From Perca fluviatilis (taxonomy: Eukaryota > Chordata > Actinopteri > Perciformes > Percidae), in contig NC_053114.1 of assembly GCF_010015445.1 (NCBI RefSeq), positions 19,784,224 to 19,848,223 of the forward strand: a DNA stretch of 64,000 nt, given 5' to 3'. Each line of letters begins with the position of its first letter. Within the stretch, counting starts at the first letter, position 1. Positions 46,166 through 59,162 of this stretch are shown here, piece by piece. Made by a program: the position numbers and the translations under genes. The notes beneath the pieces are model-generated. The model ran no database searches and had not been told where the DNA came from. It saw only the letters and a list, made by a program, of their open reading frames with translations.

Positions 46166-49100
46166 CAGTCTTATAAAATACATCAGAATGTTTATTAAAG
46201 AACTACAAATGCAGTAGGTCAACATGTAAATACATCAGTTGGTATCCCTTAGGATCCTCTTTAAGTCCACAATGTAGACATTGTTCCTGAATTTGTGTGA
46301 TTTCATTAAATGGAAAACCCACTGGTAATTAAAATAAATAGGAAAATATCCCTTTGTTTAAAATTGTATTCTCACATGTACCACTCCAGTGGTAACACAG
46401 CACCTTGTTACTTGCAAGTAGGGTTTCTGTCATTAGATCAGAATTACTTTTAAGTTCCATTAACAAATGTGACTTTTATCTTTGAGGCGTCTTTCTTTTT
46501 ATGAACCTGGACATATTCCTTAAACATGAATGGTTGACGGACCTATAATATGATATATGGGACAGTGTATGCTTTGTGTCTCCCTTCAGCTTGCAAAGTC
46601 AATATTTGGACTTTAGCCTGACTTAATGAACAGAATTTCTCAGAGATCTCTCCAGAGTGGTATTCGACGGGAGATCTCTCTGGCTTCGTTAAAGCACTTT
46701 GCTGTTTGCTTATTGGGCCTCACCGGACTGAAGAAGCTCAACGACAAACGCATGCACGCACTCACATGCTCACACACCATCAACACAGAGGAGGCCCCTT
46801 TCTTCCAGCCCAAGAGGGAATGATGACTCTCATTATCGCCTCAAAGCAATATGGCCACAGTGCCCCTACTCAGCAGCCCTATTAAGTTACCAGACAGCTT
46901 CATTGTATTGGTGTTCGATAATTTCCTTGCCTCTGTCATTCGTAGGGCATCAGGGAGTTGCTTTATGGTAAGGGAGGGGTTGGGAAAGTGGCAAGAGCTA
47001 ACGTGAAAAGGCACAGCTGGCTGAAATGATTCCCTCCCACGCTTGGTGGATCTCTGGGCGGACTGTTAAGTCATCCTTTGCCACACAGACACCTTCCCTT
47101 CGTTTGTTTTTTAATTTTATGCAAAAATGATGTGCATTGGAATGCATGCTTGAGTTTATCATGTGAACTAGTAACAACACACAACAAATTGCATCCTCAA
47201 CAGTAGTTGTTTTGCGGCAGGATAAATGCATTAAGAAACTGGGTAAAGTCACCTTGTAGTCTATATGACCCACTGATTTATTGGGAGTTTTTCACTCTGT
47301 GGTCCCCAGACTCATAGAGATCAATATATGTACTGCCATGTATATTTATTACCGGTGTCTGGAACACTGGCGTTTCCAAATGTATTACAATATTGGCGTG
47401 CAGGGAATCCAAAACAATCAAAGCTATATGCCCTCGAGGGTTTTCTGTATGGCACTAAAATTAACTGTGATACATGACGTCCCTTTTTTATTCACAATAT
47501 CAAATAAGATTACATGACAATTTAGAAAGATATTAATTTAGCTTAAGCTCTATCTTTTTAGTGTTAAAAAGTAAGACGTGACGAATAACAAGTGACCGAC
47601 TTTTGGTTTAACAAGCCACAGGTAACTAAGCATTATCGTATTCTAGCTTTATAGCATCCTGTAGCATCTTGTTTTGACAAGTTGCTATTTCATCAACATT
47701 GTGTTATGCTGGAAATTGAGCCTAACAACAATTACACCATGTCAGGACTGTAAAGCAGGTATTTTAGTTTGGAAAACGTTTGAGAAACGTCTGAACAAAG
47801 ATTAGTGGAGTCGAGAGAGGCAGGATTACAATCTGAGCTAACAGCGGAGAGATCAACTTTCTGAGATGTACGTTGTTCACGGTGCTTGTAAATTTCATCA
47901 GCTTTAATTACAGACCTTTCAATGGCAATTTGAATTGAATGTTAGATAATGTCACTGGAAAATTGTGGGTGGTAAAAAGGAAGGGGAAGGATATGCCCAC
48001 CACCACTAGACACTTTGTGTAGATTTAGTTAATCATTGCTCTGTAGGAGATGAAACGGCATGTATGTGGTTTTACCTTTCTTGAGTAATTATGGATAGGT
48101 TTTGGAAAAGTGTGACCTAACGTGACACATTATTTCACTATCACTTCCAGTATTCAGTAATGTTGCAGTTTTAGCAAGCTTCTACCATACCAAGGTGACC
48201 TTAGCCATGTTGTCAAAAACAATCCTTGCAGGTGTCACTGTGGAGGCTGAAGATGAGCCAATGACAAATACACTTATGTTTTATAGGCACAGGGTAAATG
48301 CATTACTTTATAAAATGTACTTATTGACCCAGCCGGAAAATCATTAATAAATCAATTGGCTAAAATGCTACAGACACTTGCAGCTACTGTGTTAATGTTG
48401 ACAGTATTTGGACTTTTGTAAGAGACTGTGATGGAGTACTAAATCATATTTGGGTATGAGCTGAGACGACACAGGATATGTTAGGGGGTTTGGAAATCCA
48501 ATAGTCAGTAATACTACATCCTGAGATACAATTTGTAAAACAACTCTACAATACAACCCTGTATATTCTTCTTCTCGGATCAATTTCCAGGTTTATATTA
48601 ATGTCATAACTTTTCCATTGATGTTCTATTTTTGACATAAATGTGCAACCTGAAGACTCTAACTACGATTCTGTGTTTTAAAAGTTTGGCCCAATGTGGG
48701 CATTATCATGTAATAAAAATGGAACTGAATGTGATACCAATATGATGGTGTCAGTTTGAAATAAGAGCAGCTTATGTATTATGGAACTGTTTTCTACTGT
48801 TTAACTTTAAATTAGAGGTCAACGTTTAAAATGCTAAAAGGCCAAATTTGCTACATCACACATCTAATTGTGGCACTAAATGTATTATGCATCTTGCTAC
48901 TACCATGGGGTGCCTGTATTAGTCATAGAGCCCGGTTTGACATGTTTCCTTGCTATTTGGTTAGCATTTACTTTCTTTTCAGAGGTCACCTTTCCACAAT
49001 AAGTGCTACAATTTAGAAAACAAAATGACTCTACTCTACTACGACTTTAGAACTGTGGATTCTTTGCATTTTCTATTAACAAGAACTCTCTCCCTGAACC

Positions 49101-51429
49101 CTTACCCTGAATACAACCTTGCAGCACAGTATGCAACAAGCCTATGTTGACACTTTGTATACCCTTCAGCGAATCAAGTAAAAAAAAAAATCACCATTCT
49201 AGACCACAGTAGTCTTTGTACAGGAATGTTATTTTCTGCAACAAAGGTTTTTTTGTTCAGATTTTGGAAACTGTTGCATGTTTTACAGGCTCCGTTGACA
49301 GGAAAACTTTAAGGTGAGATTCAAGTGATCCTAAGAGAGGTGCAGTTGTCATTGTGTGTGTTTTCCTGAAAACTATGTCTCAATCAGCTACAGCAGAGAA
49401 ATGCTCCGTGGACTGCAGAGTGGAAAAATGTGATAAAACCAGAGAGAAGAAGAAAGGCCAGGGGTGATATTACTTTAAATGAAATCGGTTCTGCTCAATT
49501 CTAAAACTCCCAATGAAATTGCCTCTATACATTACTATACTTATTCAGCCTTTCTGTTTCTTGTGCGTTGGTGCTCTATTCTTGATGAGAAACGCTATAA
49601 TAATTTATTGTTATGGTAAGGATCAAGCTAGCTAAAGGATTTGAAATCATGCCAAGAGGTTTTGCCTTGGGAGAGCAAAATGTGTTTACATTCAGCAATT
49701 ACTAAATAATACAAGCTGGCTCAACAGTAGGTAGTATTTTTAGTTGTCGTTTCCTTTTTTTCCAGAACTGCAGCGCAAACACAATAAAACACACACGCAC
49801 TTTCCTTTTCATTGCTTGCCGTACTCCTCTTATCCTAACCCTGATCATCTATGCTGCTTCTTATATTACATGGATTCTTCCAGTTGTCCGACACACACAG
49901 AGCAATCAATGAAATCCATGAGGGCGGATTCATACACACTCTCGCTTGCGACAGATTTATGTATTGTGGTGGTTACTGTGAAATAATATTTCACTAGGGG
50001 CCAATAAGACAGCAGATAATGTCGTAGATAAAATGAAGGCTTACAAAAATGTTCAGTCTAAGCATTATCATAACATTAATATATATATTTTAAATTAATG
50101 GTATCAACAACTATGTTCATCTTTTCTTCACAGAGTGGAAACTTAGCTTCCTGCCTAAAATCATAAGGCAGCAGTGAAGTCAGGAGTAACTGCAACGACC
50201 TGGATTAAGCCGGAGTGGCTTTGTATGACACACTACTTACTCTTCTTTCTGTTCGACTTTCTCTGAAGGTCAGTTTGGCCATTAGCTAGATCAGCCCAAT
50301 GCTGCGTGCCCCACCTCTCCACTCCAATTCTTCTCATCTCCCCTCTCCTCACTTCTCCTCCCCTCTCCATGGTCTGAAGAAAGATGTGATGGGGCTAAAA
50401 TTATCTTCACACAAACCAAAGCTAAGATGTTAAAAGAGAACTCCTGCCAGCTTGGTAGCTGACCGCCTACTGTAATCAACTTCACCTTTGCGAGGTGTCT
50501 GTCAAAATAACATGCACCCATTTCTCCTCTACCCTTTCCTCCATCCTTCTTTCTTTTTATCCTTCTCCTCAACTCAATCCTCCCTTCCTCTGTTTTATTA
50601 ACAACGGAGCTGGTGGCTTGTGATAACTGGTCACTCCTCCAGGCGTTGAAAGGCAAGGACACTCTATTATCCTAGCTAGATGGATGGGTTGAAATATTGC
50701 CTGCAAGTGGTAGAGCCTGCCAAATCCTCCAGTCTTAAAACCCCTTTGTCTCTGACAAGGAGGAACATTAGTGAGAGGGCCAGGTTCTTGGAGAGGGATA
50801 CACTTCTCTGAATATGACATGGATAGAGTAAGGCGGACGCAGAAGTGCATATGTGTGAAAAGGAATCTCTATATAGCATAGCTCTATATGTAAGAAGAAT
50901 GTATGAAAAACGTCCATTGCTTTGAGTAGCTACTGTGTTGTATCACTCGCTCTGTCCTTCCTTTTCCCCCACTGTGGGAGTGTGCATGTTAATGACAAAA
51001 AGAGAGAGAAAGAGAGAATACTTTGTATACATTAAAATGATTAACATGGTGCAGGTAGACAGCCGGTCAGCCAGACAGCAAGGTCACATATTAATTAGTG
51101 TCCTAATTATCAGTGACCTTTACCGCGCAACAGTTGCATGCTTTTTACCCTCTGTGTCTCTGCCAATTCATTTAGGAATATGTAGCCTATTTGCAACTGG
51201 GAAGTGTCAGTAGTTCATGCATCTTAAAATAAGCTTTGACGAACAGTGGTTGTATTTTAGTGTAGCTGTGCTTCTACAGTATACATCTTAATTATTTGGC
51301 AGTGTGACTGTTAGCAAAGAGATAGCAAAAATGCTATCTCTCATGAAAAGTGCTCCCTTTGGGTTATTGAGTAAGTTTGGAAATGTGTTTGTAGCTTTTC
51401 AAAATCAAGTCAGTACAGCCTTTTGACAC
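46166..51429. other. 5.3 kb of unique-looking non-coding DNA
   Basis: No repeat family or exon recognised. The stretch 50310-50380 and 50520-50600 is C/T-rich and gives a false Lys/Arg/Glu-rich minus-strand frame (50291-50662). The segment 46720-46980 is balanced and non-repetitive. Confidence 0.4.
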
Positions 51430-51614
51430 CGTGGACACATGAACAAAGAAGATGCAGATGCAGGAACCAAACCAAGACAACGTACAAGTCACGGTTTTAA
51501 ACATGTGGTTAATATTGGGAAACGGTCGCAGTTTGGTTGGGTTTAGGCACAGAAACTACTTGGTTATATTCAGGCACCATAACTACTTAGTTAAGTTTAG
51601 AAAAATATTGTGGT
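51430..51614 (+). repeat. Host repeat R4, left part, split by a 2.7-kb transposon
   Basis: It contains 'tttggttgggtttaggcaca' and 'aaactacttggtta', typical of a high-copy teleost repeat. The right part resumes at 54321 with 'ttggattaaaatctaac'. Joined across the insertion the reading is '...ttgtggtttggattaaaa', the form I know from intact copies. Confidence 0.7.
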
Positions 51615-52132
51615 CAGGGGCGGTTCTACATTGAATGATGCCCCGGGCGAGACCCCCTTCGAGGAAACACTTTTTAAGGTGCACAATCGCTGCCTCCAAC
51701 ATTGCCAAAAGACAATGAACACAATATAGAATAAATATTCTAAATAGCACAAATCCTTCACCACACAAATGTGAAGACACATCAAAGATAATCAAATTAT
51801 TACACTATAGCACTAAGAACAGAAAACACAAACTAAAACTAAAACCTGACCTTTCTGGCCTTACTTGATGCTAGTGTTAATTTTGTCAGACGAGACAAGA
51901 CTAAATATGTTCGTCAACGACCTTTTTTTCCATGACTAAGACGAGACGATGACGAGACAGCGCCAATGTCCAAAAACACGCAGTGAGACTAAATTAACAT
52001 GCATTATTGTTGATGAAAAAAGACGAGACTAAAATGTTTTGCATAAAATAAAAACTAAGATAAAATCTCTCTTCATTTTCGTCTACAATCGTCTCTACTT
52101 TTCCATCATGAGATAGAATATTCAGCTGTTAC

Positions 52133-52690
52133 TAGGGTTGGGTACCGAGACCTGGTGCTAATACGGCACCGACTGGTGCCTTAACGACCGTTATCTACCG
52201 GACCGAATAGCAACGCGGATTTCAGTGCCACTTAAATGTCTGCACTTCTCTCTGATGCTCCTAAACGGACGTTAGAGGCAACCGAAACATCGCTGCATGG
52301 GACGCTAGTTAACACTATACTTGGCAGCAGGTAATGTTAGCCTACCGTTAGCTAGTTAACACTACACCTGACAGCAGGTAACGTTAGCCTACCGTTAGCT
52401 AGTTAACACTATACTTGGCAGCAGGTAACGTTAGCCTACTGTTAGCTAGCAGCTGGAGTAAACACGGTTAAAATGCTGACAGCTGAACGGTGTAAAGTTT
52501 GTCTGTATTTCACTGGAGAGGATTCCAACAGGGGGACGTACGACAGTCTGCAGCTGCCGTTGTCTGAAAAACAACACGTGTTGCGTTCAATTCAAACTCG
52601 CCTCGCCAGCCTCGTGCTGCGTTCAAAGCGTAAAATACCTTTACCTATTCAGTGGTTGTTTTTGTTGTTTAACAGGAATTTACTGGTGAA
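52133..52690 (+). mobile_element. Innermost hAT-like segment with tagggttgggtaccgag end
   Basis: tagggttgggtaccgagacc at 52133 is a familiar hAT-type left end in teleosts, followed by GC-rich sequence unlike the surrounding 'actaaaa' motifs. A complementary right end (ctcggtacccaaccct) is not present, so the copy is truncated. The right boundary is set approximately where the AT-rich host pattern returns. Confidence 0.6.
52304..52444 (+). repeat. Three 47-bp tandem repeats
   Basis: Units start at 52304, 52351 and 52398 with gctagttaacactatacttg (unit 2 reads 'ctacacctgac'). Each ends 'gttagcctaccgtta' or 'cctactgtta'. The period is exactly 47 bp. Each unit contains the palindromic-looking gttagctagttaac across its junction. 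Confidence 0.95.
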
Positions 52691-53241
52691 ATAAGGAAGA
52701 GGCTCTATATTTATATAACTTTATATAATTTATTGTTATTTAACTATTTGACTGAAATAGTTATCAGAAATAATCTCAGAAATAATTTATTTTAAAAAAG
52801 ACTAAAATGTTTTGACTAAAACTTGACTAAGATATATCGAGTTCTCTTTGGACTAAAACTAGACTAAAATTATGAGACTTTTAGTCGATGAAAACTTGAC
52901 TAACAAAAAAAGATATGTGAATGACTAAATATGACTAAAACTAACAAGGACATTTGGCACAAGACTAAGACTAAGACTAAATTAAAAATGGGTGACAAAA
53001 TTAACACTAGTTGATGCAAAATCATCAATGATGTCATCATATGAAATCTGCTCTCCTATTGAATGATTGATAATGATGACGGCAAGGCCAGTGAGCCATT
53101 CCTGGGACATGAACTCAGGTTTCACTTGATCAAGTTTAGTTTGGAAAAGCGCCTCTCTGCTGGAGCCACAGTGGCAGGGACAGACTGGGACCAAAAATCT
53201 GCCCTGGCATTTTGGCCCAGACTGGCACACCACATAAGATC

Positions 53242-53242
<1 letters not shown>

Positions 53243-53278
<36 letters not shown>

Positions 53279-53287
53279 TAGATAGAT
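53243..53287. repeat. (CAGA)n/(GATA)n microsatellite at a LINE tail
   Basis: About nine CAGA units turn into three GATA units directly before 'tcaatttttattgatccc', the complement of a LINE 3' end. The tetranucleotide run is therefore probably an expanded retrotransposon tail. Confidence 0.93.
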
Positions 53288-53510
53288 CAATTTTTATTGA
53301 TCCCAAACAAATGGGAAATACAAGTGTTGCAGCAGCACAATATCAGACACACAGCACACATACAGAATATAAATGAACTAATAGGATACAATATACATGA
53401 AATAATAATAGGATAGAATATAAGAACAAATAATTTAAAATATACAAGTTGGGAATAAAACTGTACAACTGTTTAACTAGTATTGATAAATCTGTACCCG
53501 TCCTTGCGCT
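53288..53510 (-). mobile_element. LINE 3' end, 5'-truncated, minus strand
   Basis: 'tttttattgatcccaaacaa' is the reverse complement of the GGGATCAATAAA type of LINE 3' end. It is followed by 'aagtgttgcagcagcacaat' and a long AT-rich segment ('aggatacaatatacatgaaa') that I know from teleost copies. The tail lies at 53243-53287. No coding part remains. Confidence 0.7.
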
Positions 53511-54320
53511 CCCCCGAATATGTATACCAACTCCTACTCATTAAAAGTACTAACGCCATGTAATGAGTAAGTAAGAATCAGTGAGAGTTGACACATTAAA
53601 TACTTCAACAAAGTGCCATTTATTAATACAATAAAACTATATACTCCTAATGAATCATAAAACAAGCTCATATATATATATAATCATTTCAAGAGGCCCT
53701 GTTCTATAATTTGAAGAGGTCTATCATGAGTTTTTGTCTGCCAATGCAGATAGAAAAGCTACAATTCTCGAGTTTTATCAAGGGCCAAAGTGTTTTAAGG
53801 GGAGTTGTGCTTACCGCAGGTTCTACCCTCACTCCCTCATCTCTGTCCCTCTCCTCCTGAGTCTCCTCCTCACTGTGCATTTGCCACTGCTGCCGACACC
53901 ACCATGGGTCCTGCTACTGCCACGAAGGTCCTGCTACTACCAAAAACATGTCTTTTCGCTTTTTTCTTTTATTTGAGCCGCTTTGGTAACTTGGTTTCAT
54001 TTTCGTGTTTAGACAATTGACATAAAAGAAAGATTTAGACTTGTCCTGCTCCGTCTCTGTGTACTTCTTATCTTTCGCGCCGTGGTGCACTGTTACGGAC
54101 TATTCCATTTCATTGTGAAAGTAGGGGGGTGTTGACCTCTCTCAGCAAGCAGGGCGCCTGCAGCTGCTGGGGGCGCTGAACTGCCAATTCTCCACACAGT
54201 GAAATGATTGATAACAGAAAACTGCTTTTTTAAGTTCTCGTGCTGCCCCCCATGTGACATGAAAAAATGCCGCCCGGGGCGGTTGCCCGGTTCGCCCTTA
54301 CCAAAAACCGCCACTGTGGT

Positions 54321-54605
54321 TTGGATTAAAATCTAACATTACTTCACTTCTGGTTACGCACATGACGCAAAACGTGATGTGGCTCCATTTGTTCCATAAA
54401 AAGACACTTACTGTTTACTTTAATTTTACACACAAACACCGGTATCATGGATGAAAGTCCTGTGTTTGTCATCCACCACCCCAACCACCCTCCATATGCA
54501 GAATTTGGCGCTCTTATACTTCGTCACCTTACTTTCTGCTTTTCTCCTGTCATAATTATTACGGCCACTAGAGGGCATAGCCATTATAAACGTAAATATG
54601 AGTAA
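54321..54605 (+). repeat. Host repeat R4, right part
   Basis: Continues R4 after the nested insertion: 'ttggattaaaatctaac', then 'tggttacgcacatgacgcaa', then 'gtttgtcatccaccacccc'. It ends near 'gtaaatatgagtaattgctgg'. The limits are approximate. Confidence 0.65.
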
Positions 54606-57600
54606 TTGCTGGTTGAACAAATTACTTATGTGGCCTTTTATCAGGGTCTCAAAGCATCTGACTGTGACTAAGCAGTATGTAGTCTCCTATTTTAGCTATA
54701 TGATATTGTCCTTATATTAGTCAAGTTATCATATAGAGTGGCAGATGTTTTTTTTTTTTACAAGTAACCATTTAGATATATAATAGGGTTAAAAAAAACA
54801 TTGAAGTACATAAGCCATTTACCACAAGGAAACAAACAATGTCAAACAAACCTATGGATGAGTTAAATTCTCTTTCTACTGTATGAAGTAGGCTACATAC
54901 CAAGGAGAGAATGGACCAAGCCACTAAAGACGATTTGCCACACATTTTGTACATGAACAGTTATGCACAAGTACAAAATGTGAGCTGAAGCTTTATTTAC
55001 AATAGTCCTGTGGAGGAAAAGTAAGAATTTACTGAAATGAGACTTTACTGGTTCTGAATCAGCCTCCCCTTAAGCACAAGATTCACATACAATGTCCATC
55101 TGGCATCTCTCACCGAAATGTTGAGCTATGAAGTTTATCACTGCCTCAAGGACTTCTTTTTACACAGCATGCTCATCGTCCATGCTTTTTTAATTGAATT
55201 AAGGAGCACTCAGTGTGGCATCTCTGTTATTGTTATCTTGTAGGTGTGCAGGGTTATTAAAGAGGGACGCATGTTAAGTCATTTGTTATCCCTGGCATTC
55301 TAATAAACATGTTAGCTTTGGGCAAGGCCTGTAGGTTGTCTGTGCAGTTCAGATTGATACCCCTGCCATATCTAGAGCTATACACCTCATTATCCTAACA
55401 GGATGCTTAAGAGGAGATGAATCTAGGAGAGAGTGTGGAGGACAAAGCACACAAGAGGAAAACTGCTCCACATGTTAGTGTTTTTTTATATTTTATAGGA
55501 AAGAGTCAGGAATGCAATTTAAACCATGTATGCGCATAGAAGATCCTGTGTAAACATATGTAGAAAACATTTGAAATGATGTTGTTTCGCCACTGTCAAA
55601 AGGGAATAAAAACACATACAACAAAGACATTTAACCTCATCGCCCCAATTATTCCCAACTGAGATCCACACTTAGTTTGCTAACTTTTTTTTCACCTCAA
55701 ACTCTGGTCCTTGACACATATAACCCCATGAGTTTTGTGTCAGGGAATGCTTGATTTTACTAATTGGTACCAACGCTTTTAATTGGAGCTATGGAAACAA
55801 GAAATGGAGAATCAGAGTGTACTCTCTTGGGAAATATGTGTGTTCAACTTAATTTTCCACTTTTACTCATTTTTTTTTTTTTTTTAACTATCTAACAGCA
55901 GAGAGGACATTGGTGTGTTGTCACAACAAAATGCCCAGTAGAGAAATACAATATGAAAAACAAGCATATTACAAACATCACTGTATATATTTAGAGTAAG
56001 ATATTCAGGGGGCATATTGTCATAATTGTGACATGAAGATGCACAATGGTTTTTAGACAGTTCACAGTAAAGATGCACTGATTCCACTTTTCCCCTCTAA
56101 TACCGACCCAGACTTACTATACTGAATAAGATCCTAATCTGAAACCAGTGCTCTTAATTTCCCAAAATGTAAAATCTATTAACCTTTCTATGTGGAACTG
56201 ATTAAGATACTGTATTTGTAAGGTCTTGTGATGCTTTAACTACAGTACACGTCACATGTAATAAAATGTATTGTGCCCATGCAAAATTTCAAAATGACCT
56301 ACAGAAAGTAAAACTAATTGTTGTTGAATGTGCTATTGTGCTATCTAGTGAGCTCTATCTCCTTGATGGATAGATGGAGAAAAGAAAAGCTAGATGGGTA
56401 GAAAGGTGGATAGATGGATAGGGACACAGACATAAGCACATAGATCTAACATGCCTGGAAAACTGAAAACAAAATATCTTCCAGCGAATTTTTCCTCCAA
56501 CTGTGATCAGTTAATCTCTTTCAGCCACTTTACCTCTTCTCAGGGGCCAAACAGTCATCCCCTCAAATGCTCAAATTATTTTCCATTGTCAGCAACATTA
56601 GCAGCTTTAAACTCCCTGTCACTTTGCAACAGACCCATGCTGTGCACCTTGGGAAATACAGCACGTACAATTTATCATGGGAAATCATCATCAAAAACAA
56701 ACAGAGTAAGCATAGACGCATCAACTTTAAAATAACAGAACTGGAGGAACATCCCTTTCTCACTTCTGCAACAGTTCTTGTTGTTCTTTGGTGTTTGAGT
56801 TGCTCACTCTAACCCAATATGTTGTCACACTGACAACCAAACAACATTTTTATTTATCTATTTTTTTTGTGATGCGAATTGGTTTCAGAGGGACTGTCAA
56901 CTTGCACATATCACAGCTTGGTAGAAAACACAAATCTTCAAAAATTTTTAGGAAAAGGACTTTTTTATTTAGTTTGGTCACAATGTACTTTTGAGATGTT
57001 CATGAGAATAAGAGGTTGGAGAATTTCGCAAACCCACGAGGTTGGGTTCACGAGACAAGATTTTAAAACTATTTTAAAGAACTTCAATGAAGAAATATGA
57101 CTGGTCTTTTATTCAATCGAAAGACACAAAATGAAAAAAGAGCACTGTGAAAGGTCTTGCCACAAACTCACATGACTGACTTCTCTCCTTTATAACTAAT
57201 GAGAAATATTGTCATGTTTTAACATCGTGAGATCTCGTCACACCTCTACTTGACAGTGATACGCGTAATTGGAATCAAAGATACCGCAAAATGGATTGAA
57301 TTCAACTATGCTGATATACTATACTGAGTGTTTTCTCAAAAATAAGTTAGTTGTAAACTCTATATTGTATTTTTATTTTGGCAGTGACAAGTTATCTTAA
57401 TGGTGTCCATGTGATTAAGTGTCCTCGTCAAAAACCTCACAGTGACCAAATTCTGTCTCGTAGACAGCAGATGCTGCGGCAGTTTTTGATCTGTTGCCCA
57501 GTACTGAGAACGCATGCAGTTCAAGTCTGGGTACTAACAAAATGTCTTGATTTGTAGTACAACATACCCACGTGAATCCAGCGGTGTAGTCGACATGCTG

Positions 57601-57837
57601 GAATGTGTCCAGAGTGTGTTGGAGGATTTTCAGATGTTTGACATGTCAAATGGGACCAGGACCATTTGTGAGATATCAACAAGAACGGTTGGCTGAGAAA
57701 CAGCAAAACAGGAAAAGGACGAAAAAATACAAACTAAAAAAGAAGTTGTATGGCTTTTCAATGCTGCAGAAACCTCCGTGATTTCAAATGACTCAAAACT
57801 GATGAGGGTACTTGTCATTATGGACAAGTGAGTAATA
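54606..57837. other. Unique-looking non-coding DNA
   Basis: No exon or repeat family recognised. Poly-T tracts lie near 54748-54759 and 55869-55885, and a loose GATG/GATA patch at about 56365-56421. The stretch 55130-55450 is non-repetitive and balanced. Confidence 0.4.
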
Positions 57838-58147
57838 TCGTGAGCCTACTGTTTTACTGTTTGGAGTTTTTAGCAGGTCATTTTAACCTCGTCCGTTTGC
57901 TATTGTTGGTTGCTCCCAACTGGTTGTCTTTATAGCAGTAGCAACAGTTTGCTAATCCACAACCTAACGTGAGCTAAAATCGACTCTGCCATATTTCGTT
58001 TATTCAGCAGAGACACTAACAGAAGTGGTCGCTATGGCAATGTGTCTGGGGAGAATTTGGGGGGGCGGAGATTTGGAAGGGCTGGGATTGTAATTGTTTG
58101 GCAGTTTTTGTATCAACAGTCTTCGCGCAGCATCGCTTACTGCACAT
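57838..58147 (-). repeat. TTAA-bordered repeat fragment
   Basis: GC-richer than its surroundings, with 'gggggggcggagatttggaa', and ends 'ctgcacat' before TTAA at 58148-58151. It resembles the end of a teleost MITE family as I recall it. No matching left terminus was identified. Confidence 0.35.
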
Positions 58148-58151
58148 TTAA

Positions 58152-59162
58152 CTTACCAGCTAACACTTGCAGTAGCTAGCCAGATTAGTTTGGATAATGC
58201 TGAACATGAAGACATGTTTAGGCAACCAAATGTTTCAATTAACTCATACAGTGAGAGGGTCAAAGTTTAAGACAGAAACATGGACATCGAAAAACAAGTT
58301 CACAGCTATTTTAATGTACACAGTGCCATGGTAATTAGCAATGCTAATTCTCTGTTATGATTGACCGGTTGGTGTATAGCCAAGGTATAGAAACTGACTT
58401 GCATCCAGTGGAGTCGACCCCTGCTGGAAATTAGATTAAATGCAGATTGAAGGTACTCTCGCACTGGCTTCACTTTTCAGTCCCATAAGCTTTGTTCATT
58501 ATTTTCACAGTGTATGGTTAGGCCTTTTCTTCATAGATTTACTTTAGTTTTTCTCAGTGCTCTTGTTTCCTTGTGTTCACTTTATAGTAAACACATCTGT
58601 AAAGCTATGGGTTATAAAATCCTATCTGCAGGAGGTGTTCAAGTTATCGCTAAGCCCCATTTTTTCTGGTGCATTCCTGGTGCTTGAGATAAAACATTTT
58701 AATCAGTGAATGGCACCTAATTAGTAAAATAATTGGTAATCAAATTTTGCCTTCTATTGTAGCTATCAGCTAAATCAGGCAAGCAGCATAATCAGGCTGA
58801 AATATGAGACTTGTGCTTGACCAGATGTATGCTCTAATCTGCTGAGTATATAATTTATTTATTTGAATGGTGGACCATAGAAATGATGGGTCATTATTAT
58901 TTAACTGCAGAACTGCATTCTTCTCTTGTTGCCTTTCATAATAAAGGAAGACACGGTGAGTATTATGAGCCTATAGATACAGCATTCAGTTCCCCAATTT
59001 CACATTAGGCCCTGGTGTACAATAGTTGCAGTTTCTCTTTGCTAAGTGCATATTTAATGTCTGCTGTACTGCATCCTGAAACACATTGAAATGCAGTCAA
59101 ACATGTAATGGGTCTTGTCTTGCATGACTCTGTGCAAGGGAATTGATAAACATAATATGTGC
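58152..59162. other. Unique-looking non-coding DNA
   Basis: No gene or recognised repeat. Confidence 0.45.

Larger units (their letters stand above)
51872..53009 (+). mobile_element. hAT element with TAGTGTTAATTTTGTC ends, 1.14 kb
   Basis: The termini tagtgttaattttgtc and gacaaaattaacacta are perfect inverted repeats. The flanking 8-mers are cttgatgc (51864-51871) and gttgatgc (53010-53017), one mismatch. Eight bp and TAG...CTA tips fit hAT. The interior is full of 'gactaaaa/acgagac' motifs on both sides of a younger inserted segment (from 52133). There is no transposase. Confidence 0.9.
51615..54315 (+). mobile_element. hAT-like element with CAGKGGCGGTT ends, about 2.7 kb, nested
   Basis: The left end caggggcggttctaca and the right end 'aaaaaccgccactg' are inverted. 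'gccccgggcgagac' near the left end is echoed by 'gccgcccggggcggttgccc' near the right. GTGGT stands on both sides (51610-51614 and 54316-54320), consistent with a 4-5 bp duplication in R4. That length is short for a classical hAT (8 bp), so the superfamily is uncertain. Much of its length is later insertions: a hAT MITE at 51872-53009 and a LINE end at about 53243-53510. Confidence 0.72.

Noticed and set aside
50291..50662. 123-codon minus-strand frame rich in Lys/Arg/Glu/Gly
   Set aside because: Comes from C/T-rich low-complexity DNA read on the opposite strand.
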